Source: UBA5232 sp964557565
GTDB taxonomy: Bacteria; Patescibacteriota; Dojkabacteria; SC72
Reading direction: 5' to 3'
DNA: 64,000 nt
Assembly (NCBI GenBank): GCA_964557565.1
Contig: CAZLAH010000001.1
Coordinates: 1-64,000 of the forward strand
Below, piece by piece: positions 58,784 to 64,000 of this stretch. Numbering within the stretch: position 1 is the first letter of the stretch; each line of letters opens with the position of its first letter. The notes beneath the pieces were generated by a model that was given only the letters and a program-made list of their open reading frames with translations, made no database searches and was not told the DNA's origin. The position numbers were made by a program, and so were the translations under genes.

Positions 58784-58789
58784 TTTTCT

Positions 58790-59197
58790 ATGGTAAGAGG
58801 TAAGAAAACAAAGATAGTTTTAAGTGTTTTTTTAGTATGTTTAATATTTACAGTTGCTGTAGGATATTTTTTCTTAAAGAAGGAAGAGGAGAATACGGAA
58901 TTGGAGAATGTAAAGGGTGTTACAAATGTGTCTGGTGTTCCATATATTGTTAATACTCCTCCTGTTTCTGCTATTATCGGAGAGGAGTATGTTTTTGTGA
59001 TACAGGTAGTAGATTCAGATTCCAAGAAGAGTAAAATGTCATATGACTTAGTAGAAGGACCATCTTGGCTGTTTCTAGAGGGTAGTAGATTAAAAGGGAC
59101 TCCTACAGTTGGCAGTGAAGGTACATATAGAATTGTCTTAAGGGTGTCTGATGGTAGCAATTCTTCTACAAAAGAGAGCTATATTTTAGTAGAATAG
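58790..59197 (+). CDS. Membrane-anchored Ig-like (He_PIG-type) protein
   Basis: 135 residues. A signal-anchor helix (about 7-27, IVLSVFLVCLIFTVAVGYFF) and one beta-sandwich domain (about 50-135) with PPVSAIIGEEYVFVIQVVDS, YDLVEGPSWLFLEGSRLKGT and GTYRIVLRVSDGSNSS: the He_PIG/cadherin-like pattern (PPxxxxxGxxYxYxxxxxDxD...GxPxWLxxxxGxLxGTP). Likely a small surface adhesin or structural protein. A second small membrane gene follows 4 bp later. Confidence 0.82.
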   Translation: MVRGKKTKIVLSVFLVCLIFTVAVGYFFLKKEEENTELENVKGVTNVSGVPYIVNTPPVSAIIGEEYVFVIQVVDSDSKKSKMSYDLVEGPSWLFLEGSRLKGTPTVGSEGTYRIVLRVSDGSNSSTKESYILVE

Positions 59198-59201
59198 TTG
59201 A

Positions 59202-59609
59202 ATGAAAGTTAAACTGTTTGTTTTCTTAGGTGTGTTTTCTGTTCTGATAGTTTCGGTGTCAGCTATTTTACTCGTTGCAAAGAATGTCTCTAGTTTTGAT
59301 ATGTTTGGATCTAATGATAATGAATGTGTACCTTACAATGTATTTGTAGAGAAAGGTAGCAAAGATTACTCTGTGAATATTTCTTGGTCAACAAAAAATA
59401 AGTGCTTTTCTTTTGTACAGTATGGTTTGGATGAAAAGAGTATTAATATGATTGGGGTAGATTCTTCTTCGAGTTCTAAATCAAAAGAGCATTTAGTAGT
59501 ATTGGAGAAAGTCTCTCCAATAGATAGATATTTCTTCTTGATAAATTCTGATAATCAAACATATGGTAATAATGGTATTCCTTTAGAGTTTTCTTTTAGT
59601 AATCTTTAG
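59202..59609 (+). CDS. Membrane-anchored small surface protein
   Basis: 135 residues. N-terminal hydrophobic helix (about 4-26, LFVFLGVFSVLIVSVSAILL), then a beta-rich domain with a fibronectin-III-like feel (YNVFVEKGSKDYSVNISWST and FSFVQYGLDEKSIN). Two Cys (in NECVPYN and KNKCFSF) could form a disulfide. Not assigned to a named family. It is paired with the Ig-like gene and overlaps the convergent DUF11 gene by 4 bases. Confidence 0.65.
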   Translation: MKVKLFVFLGVFSVLIVSVSAILLVAKNVSSFDMFGSNDNECVPYNVFVEKGSKDYSVNISWSTKNKCFSFVQYGLDEKSINMIGVDSSSSSKSKEHLVVLEKVSPIDRYFFLINSDNQTYGNNGIPLEFSFSNL

Positions 59610-61372
59610 GATTTTCTTCTTAGTTTTCTGATTGTTTTCTCTTCGAAGTATCTCTTTGGGTTGAATAATTTCCATGATACTATTTCTGCAGACTTGAAAG
59701 CTTTTGATTCTACTAATTTACTTACCATTACTCTTCCAAAAGGTCTATTGTATATATACCAACCAATTGAGAGCATAATTATGCCAAGTAGTACTCTGCT
59801 AATGGTGCTATCAAATAGTCCTGTTTGAGGAGTAGATGGTGTTGTTGGAGTGGTAGGTGTAGTTGGTGTTGTTGGAGCTTCACAATCTTGTTGTACACTT
59901 ATGACATATTCTGTTCTTAGAGATGATGGATCTGCAGGTATCTCAACAGGAGTTATTATTGCCTCATTTTGGTTCGATCCTGTAAGAGCACTTGCACCTA
60001 CAGAGGCTTGAAAGAGTATGACCAATGATTTGCCACTATCCAAACTCCATCCATCTGTCTTACTCCATACGATCTCCTTACTATCTCCAACATCAGTAAC
60101 TTTTACATAGTCATTGTCATTTACCAAGACACCATTTATCTTTGTAGTACTTTGTACATACGCAAAACCAAGAGGTAATTTATCTTTTACAGAAGATATC
60201 ACCTGAGCCTTAGAGCTATTGTTTGTTGTAGTTATTGTAAAGAGAACTGTATTGTTCGGAGAAACTCTCTCTACACACTCTAAATTGGCTGCTTTTGTAA
60301 CTAAGAAATTAGATTCCTCCTTTGTTTCTCCTTCTTCTTCTTGTAGTGATTCTTTTGTTGGGAAAATCACAGATGTTGTAGTAGAACCTATGGAATCATT
60401 ACTGTCTTGGACGTCAACCGTTATTTTCATCTCTCCTTCATAGTCATTTAATTGTGAGAAACTAGTAGCTGTTGTAAAGTTGTCAGCGCTATACAAATCT
60501 TGTTCTAATATCGTTATCTCTCCTTTTGCTGTGTCCAATGTAAACCCATCCTTCATTGTTATATTTGGGTAATTTTTACTAAAGGAGAAGAGTAGTGTGA
60601 TGTCTGAATCATCCTTTAGATTTCCTGCTTTAATTGTAATGTTAGAAAGCTTAAAGGTTTGATTATCAATTCTTGTTTGTACCTGCATCTCATTTACATT
60701 CGAAGAACCTTCTTGATCAACCTCAATTAATCTCCTACAAAGAGGAGAGTTAATCTGCTCCAAATTACTATCTTTTCCAGTAGCTACAATATTTAAAGAA
60801 GAAGAATCAAAAGAGCTTAATGTCTTTTTGATGGTTAATTTGTCAGGGGATATGATATCTGGTTCTACAGGTTCGTTATTGATTGTAAAAGAGTAGTCCG
60901 TATATTCTTTGTTAAACTTCGCCTCAATTGTAACTTCGTCATCTGTAGATATTTTCCCAGTTACAATTTTTCCATCTTTGTCTTTAACAATCATCTCTGA
61001 ACATCTAGTATCTTGTATTGTTTGTAATTGACATATTTGGAAAAGGTCTTGTTGTGTACTACTTTTAAGAAGATTTGTAGAAAGCTTACTTGTAGAACAT
61101 GCCGCTTTACATGTTTGGTCCTCAGGTACAGTAATAGTTTCAAACATGAAGCCTCTTCTAGGATCACTACATTCGGATATTACTGCAGGATCTATGTAGT
61201 AACAACCACAAGTTTTGGTCTTTGTGCCTTCACTATCAGTAGTATCTTTTATGGCGTAGAAATATATGGCTACACCAATTAATACTATCCCCAAAAAACC
61301 AACTATAGCAATGAGAATAGTGATTGTTTTCTTAGGTGCTCTTGTTGTGGTTACTCTTCGAACTTCATCCAT
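59606..61372 (-). CDS. DUF11-type surface protein with two membrane helices
   Basis: About 588 residues. An N-terminal membrane helix (about 19-41, TITILIAIVGFLGIVLIGVA) is followed by an extracytoplasmic region with a Cys-rich start (CGCYYIDPAVISECSDPRRG) and beta domains. A DUF11 repeat follows (about 375-480, SPNNTVLFTITTTNNSSKAQ and LPLGFAYVQS), then a TTPTTP spacer, PQTGLFDS, a second helix (SRVLLGIIMLSIGWYIY) and a 50-residue basic cytoplasmic tail. The tail is far too long for a sortase signal. Start: the in-frame triplet at 61387 is TTG; the ATG at 61372 is preferred. Confidence 0.82.
   Translation of the reverse strand: MDEVRRVTTTRAPKKTITILIAIVGFLGIVLIGVAIYFYAIKDTTDSEGTKTKTCGCYYIDPAVISECSDPRRGFMFETITVPEDQTCKAACSTSKLSTNLLKSSTQQDLFQICQLQTIQDTRCSEMIVKDKDGKIVTGKISTDDEVTIEAKFNKEYTDYSFTINNEPVEPDIISPDKLTIKKTLSSFDSSSLNIVATGKDSNLEQINSPLCRRLIEVDQEGSSNVNEMQVQTRIDNQTFKLSNITIKAGNLKDDSDITLLFSFSKNYPNITMKDGFTLDTAKGEITILEQDLYSADNFTTATSFSQLNDYEGEMKITVDVQDSNDSIGSTTTSVIFPTKESLQEEEGETKEESNFLVTKAANLECVERVSPNNTVLFTITTTNNSSKAQVISSVKDKLPLGFAYVQSTTKINGVLVNDNDYVKVTDVGDSKEIVWSKTDGWSLDSGKSLVILFQASVGASALTGSNQNEAIITPVEIPADPSSLRTEYVISVQQDCEAPTTPTTPTTPTTPSTPQTGLFDSTISRVLLGIIMLSIGWYIYNRPFGRVMVSKLVESKAFKSAEIVSWKLFNPKRYFEEKTIRKLRRKS
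59829..59878 (-). repeat. Thr-Pro spacer repeat in the DUF11 protein
   Basis: About 50 bases encode PTTPTTPTTPTTPSTP, an imperfect 9-base repeat in the coding strand. It is a flexible stalk between the last extracytoplasmic domain and the second membrane helix. Confidence 0.85.
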
Positions 61373-61410
61373 TAACGGCAGTAACAATTTTAAGATAATT
61401 GCTCACACAA

Positions 61411-61439
61411 AGTTTAATTTAATACAGATACAGTGTCAA
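61411..61439 (-). promoter_or_regulatory. Promoter of the DUF11 surface protein
   Basis: On the minus strand TTGACA (61439 down to 61434), 17-bp spacer, TAAACT (61416 down to 61411). The leader to the ATG at 61372 would be about 31 nt. It sits in the 62-bp gap after holA, so the gene need not depend on holA read-through. Confidence 0.65.
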
Positions 61440-61449
61440 CATATACTTT

Positions 61450-62385
61450 TTAAAGATATGGACATATTAGTGTTAGACCTAAATTCCCATTGATTTGACC
61501 TGTTTTAATTTGAAAATCTAAATTAGAAAGCTTTGTGTATATCATTTTTAATCTCTCTTCTTTGTATGTTTTAGATGTACCAATTAAACTTGGGACTAGA
61601 AATGGAGGGACCTTTAGTAAAGAAGCTATATCTTTTGATGTGTGATTGTTTTCAATCAAGAACTTTGTAAGCGTAACTAAACGTATATTTCTAGCTAACA
61701 TGGAAATTGTATAGTTAGGATCAACTGTTTGTCTATTCAAGTTCTCAAGGATATCCATACTCTTTACCTTGTTACCTTGGTTAATTGCATCTATTAAGGC
61801 CCATATGTTCTCTTCCAAAGTATCTGTTATCAAGGCATTTACATCCTCTGTTTTTATGATCTTTTCTTTGTCATTTAAAAGGAATTTCTCTATCTCATTC
61901 AAACATCTTTCAGGATCATAGTTTGTTCTAGTAGCCATTATCTTCAATGCTTCTGGTTCAATTTTTAAATCAGCCTCTTTTAATCTCTCTCTTAACCATG
62001 GTACAAATGATCGTTTGTTTAATTCTTGTATCTCTTCTAAGTTCTTTTTGAAAAGTTTGTAATATTTGGTATTAGATTTTACTTTTTGATCCTCCCAGAA
62101 AATTGCAGTATCTGAAGAATTGGTATTATTTAATATTTCTGAAAGACTTTCGTATATGAGGTCTTTCTTTTTGTTTTTGTTTAATCTTTTAAATATGAAT
62201 ATTCTTTTGGGTGCAAAAAGATCTTGAGACGAGAGTAGGTCGATTATCTTACTTGGATCAATACTGTCTGCGTCATAGAAATTTACCTGAGTTGTTGACT
62301 CTTCATTCGCTACTTCTTTGATATGTGCATGAAGCCTTTCCAATGAAAGGTATGCAGAGTTACCATGATATAGTTTGTATTCCAC
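61450..62385 (-). CDS. holA: DNA polymerase III delta subunit HolA
   Basis: Clamp-loader subunit that opens the sliding clamp. 311 residues with a GTG start (62383-62385 reads CAC on the + strand). N-terminus YKLYHGNSAYLSLERLHAHI is the family pattern (xxYLLxGxexyLxxExxxxi), DLFAPKRIFIFKRLNK follows, then LDNWxFLx-like and C-terminal helical collar (DTLEENIWALIDAINQGNKV and DPNYTISMLARNIRLVTLTK, KVPPFLVPSLIGTSKTYKEE). It lacks a working P-loop, as normal for delta. It starts 2 nt after the LCP gene, so it is co-translated with it. Confidence 0.95.
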   Translation of the reverse strand: MEYKLYHGNSAYLSLERLHAHIKEVANEESTTQVNFYDADSIDPSKIIDLLSSQDLFAPKRIFIFKRLNKNKKKDLIYESLSEILNNTNSSDTAIFWEDQKVKSNTKYYKLFKKNLEEIQELNKRSFVPWLRERLKEADLKIEPEALKIMATRTNYDPERCLNEIEKFLLNDKEKIIKTEDVNALITDTLEENIWALIDAINQGNKVKSMDILENLNRQTVDPNYTISMLARNIRLVTLTKFLIENNHTSKDIASLLKVPPFLVPSLIGTSKTYKEERLKMIYTKLSNLDFQIKTGQINGNLGLTLICPYL

Positions 62386-62387
62386 TT

Positions 62388-63809
62388 TTACTCTTCTTCT
62401 GTTTCTAATTGAATCTCTTTACCTAGTAATATTGTAACACCTCCATTGCCTACTTTTGAAGTAATATATTCTGGTTTTGTCTTGGATTCAGTTTTTAAGT
62501 AGCTTGCTACTGTATCAATACTGTTTGGGAAATCTTCAGTATTTGAATATACTACTATGCCTTCTTTGTCCTTAAAGAGTGTTCCGTTAAAAGTAATGCT
62601 AATGTATGGATATTCCAGTTTCATATCTTTAATTGTTTCTTGAACAGCCTTGTATCCAAGACCGGTATCGTATACATAGAGGTTTGGTTTTTCTGAGTAA
62701 AGAGCAGGTTCTGCAATAATATTTTCAATATATTCTTGTATTCTTGTATATACACCGTAACCATCCTTTGGTCCTATGGCATATGGTTCTGTAGATTTAA
62801 CTTCTATGAGTGAGTAGCCTCCACTTGTCGGATCTAAGACAAATGAATATACTGTTCCATTTTCTTCATCAAACTTTTTTGCTAGGTTCAATCCAGCCTC
62901 AATATCATCTAATGTAAAATCTGAAACTTTAATATTCTTTGTTACAGAAGAAATGATATCCAATATTTTTCTTGGGTTTGTTAAAGTCTCGCTACTAAGG
63001 ACCTTGTCTTTCAATGCAACAATTACTTTTTGTTGTCTTCTTGCTCTAGCATAGTCAGATCCTTCATTATTCTGTTGTGAATGTCGTGATCGTGCATATT
63101 CCAAAGCTGTTGTGCCATCCATTGTTTGAGGACCAGCCTTGAAGCTAATTGTTTTGTAAGATTTTCCAATGGGGTAGAGATAGTCAGTAAAACTATTCTC
63201 TACATTCACATCTATTCCTCCAACAGCATCAACTATCTTTGTAAAGCCTTTTAGATCTACCATTCCATAGTATTGAATCTCCAAATCTGTTACTTTTTCA
63301 ACTGTCTTTTTAAGTGCTATTAAACCACTTCCTTCCTCTTTGTCCTCGGCATTAGCATATACAGCATTTATTCTAGAAAACCATCCCGAGTCTTCTCCTA
63401 TCTCAACATTGAAATCTCTAGGGATGGAAAGCATCAAGGCTTTGTTTGTTTCGTGATTGTAAGAGAGAAGGATAATTGTATCAGTGCTATGTTCTTCACC
63501 TGTCTCTCTAGTATCTATTCCAACGATTAGTGCATTCGTGAATTTACCAGAGGAGTCCTTTTTTAATTCAGGAGTTTCTTGGTTTAAAATGGAGTTAGAA
63601 TCAAATTTAAATCCTATTCCTTTTGAAAGTACATATCCTTTGTAGGCAAGGAAACCAATCCCACATACAACTAGAGCTATGGCACTGAAAAGAATGACCT
63701 TTTTAGTATTGATCTTCTTTTTAGGCTTCTCTACAGCAGGTGATTTAGCAGGAATAATTTTTTCCATCTTAGATAAATTTTTATCTTTCATTTCCATTTG
63801 TATAGTCAT
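62388..63809 (-). CDS. LytR-CpsA-Psr (LCP) family cell-wall ligase
   Basis: 473 residues. A basic, Lys-rich cytoplasmic N-terminus precedes one membrane helix (about 34-55, VILFSAIALVVCGIGFLAYK) and an LCP catalytic domain (about 85-290): VGIDTRETGEEHSTDTIILL, LMLSIPRDFNVEIGE, VDAVGGIDVNVENSFTDYLY and MDGTTALEYARSRHSQQNNE with the catalytic Arg residues. The C-terminal part (about 370-470) is LytR_C-like. LCP enzymes transfer lipid-linked anionic polymers or glycans to peptidoglycan. It is between mltG (17-bp gap) and holA. Confidence 0.94.
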   Translation of the reverse strand: MTIQMEMKDKNLSKMEKIIPAKSPAVEKPKKKINTKKVILFSAIALVVCGIGFLAYKGYVLSKGIGFKFDSNSILNQETPELKKDSSGKFTNALIVGIDTRETGEEHSTDTIILLSYNHETNKALMLSIPRDFNVEIGEDSGWFSRINAVYANAEDKEEGSGLIALKKTVEKVTDLEIQYYGMVDLKGFTKIVDAVGGIDVNVENSFTDYLYPIGKSYKTISFKAGPQTMDGTTALEYARSRHSQQNNEGSDYARARRQQKVIVALKDKVLSSETLTNPRKILDIISSVTKNIKVSDFTLDDIEAGLNLAKKFDEENGTVYSFVLDPTSGGYSLIEVKSTEPYAIGPKDGYGVYTRIQEYIENIIAEPALYSEKPNLYVYDTGLGYKAVQETIKDMKLEYPYISITFNGTLFKDKEGIVVYSNTEDFPNSIDTVASYLKTESKTKPEYITSKVGNGGVTILLGKEIQLETEEE

Positions 63810-63826
63810 TGGGCAGTAGTAAAAAA

Positions 63827-64000
63827 TTATCTAAGATATTGTTGAACGTTACGATTATGTTCATCTAATGTTTTACCATAGTGAGGAGTACCATTATTGT
63901 CATGAATATAGTAGTAGTAATCAGTTGTGGTTGGATTTTTTACTGCAGTTATTGATTCTAATCCAGGATTGCATATTGGTGTAGGTGGTAGTCCAATTTT
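63827..64000 (-). CDS. mltG: Endolytic murein transglycosylase MltG, C-terminal fragment
   Basis: 57 codons before the window edge, read from the minus strand and shorter than a usual ORF cutoff. The residues GLPPTPICNPGLESITAVKN, DYYYYIHDNNGTPHYGKTLD and EHNRNVQQYLR are the conserved C-terminus of MltG/YceG (GLPPTPIxNPGxxSLxAxxxP...DYLYFVxxxxGxHxFskTxxEHNxxV). MltG cleaves nascent glycan strands. The gene continues upstream (beyond 64000). It precedes the LCP gene on the same strand. Confidence 0.95.
   Translation of the reverse strand, partial: KIGLPPTPICNPGLESITAVKNPTTTDYYYYIHDNNGTPHYGKTLDEHNRNVQQYLR

Noticed and set aside
59606..59830. LPXTG-like sortase signal (PQTGL) in the DUF11 protein
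   Set aside because: A sorting signal needs a short positive tail after the helix. Here about 50 residues follow, and no sortase gene is in the window.
61373..61387. TTG start for the DUF11 protein
   Set aside because: The first triplet is TTG. An ATG five codons later gives a typical charged start (MDEVRR) before the membrane helix.
1..64000. tRNA or rRNA genes, CRISPR arrays, insertion sequences, prophage
   Set aside because: None of the short intergenic gaps shows a cloverleaf, repeated spacer array, transposase or terminal repeat, and every longer stretch is filled by a plausible protein gene.
1..64000. Alternative genetic code (UGA as Gly)
   Set aside because: TGA is used as an ordinary stop (for example 36897-36899, 40299-40301 and 54427-54429), and the proteins read well under code 11.

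Overview
The window is one 64 kb, gene-dense, low-GC stretch (roughly one third G+C by eye) from a small-genome bacterium, most likely a member of the Candidate Phyla Radiation (Patescibacteria). The evidence is indirect. There is almost no intergenic DNA and no biosynthetic operons. The gene types are ones often met in that group: a DUF4012 protein fused to a degenerate epimerase, PEGA proteins, PilN/PilO pilus genes, a PrgI/VirB4 module, a long ThyX instead of ThyA, and several membrane-anchored surface proteins. TGA is a normal stop (for example at 36897-36899, 40299-40301 and 54427-54429), so the UGA-recoding lineages (Gracilibacteria, Absconditabacteria) are excluded. I cannot assign a phylum. 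The window holds a 100-N scaffold gap at 37012-37111, and no rRNA, tRNA, CRISPR array, insertion sequence or prophage that I can see.

Layout. 1-5039 (+): valS (5' cut), metG and a PilN/PilO-like pilus cluster. 5036-18509 (almost all -): sigA, a DUF4012 protein, PEGA, an MraY/WecA-family protein, rsmA, a methyltransferase, dnaG, a RodZ-like protein and ftsK. 18770-26939 (+): rpoB, rpoC, rpsL and rpsG behind a structured leader. 26987-28613 (-): a glycosyltransferase and ribosomal protein L25. 28735-31940 (+): hrcA-grpE-dnaK. 32029-39264: O-antigen-ligase-like protein, comF (-), murJ, the gap, groES-groEL. 39321-46902: two HExxH proteins, a degenerate ABC exporter, then the dTMP module folD-glyA-thyX-dcd. 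46911-53569: a cohesin-like surface protein, a protease-less Lon ATPase and a PrgI/VirB4-type secretion module. 53644-64000: nucleotidyltransferase, recF, lepA, rpsT, small membrane proteins, a DUF11 surface protein, holA, an LCP protein and the 3' end of mltG.

Functional links. FolD and GlyA make methylene-THF, Dcd feeds dUMP and the long ThyX makes dTMP. HrcA probably controls hrcA-grpE-dnaK and groES-groEL through two CIRCE-like operators that keep the 27-nt geometry but only 6-bp arms. The envelope genes (MurJ, RodZ-like, LCP, MltG, FtsK, O-antigen-ligase-like) fit a peptidoglycan-walled cell with surface polymers.

Main points for a second look: (i) a -10 box sits 5-8 nt before the start codon in about eleven genes, implying widespread leaderless transcription; (ii) a two-part hairpin leader lies before rpoB; (iii) rpoC is frameshifted near its 3' end; (iv) a protease-less Lon lies next to a split VirB4 module; (v) the conserved ThyX motif is split between two tandem domains; (vi) the MraY/WecA-family protein, the SDR domain and the ABC exporter have lost key motif residues; (vii) RpoB and S12 carry residues associated with rifampicin and streptomycin resistance.
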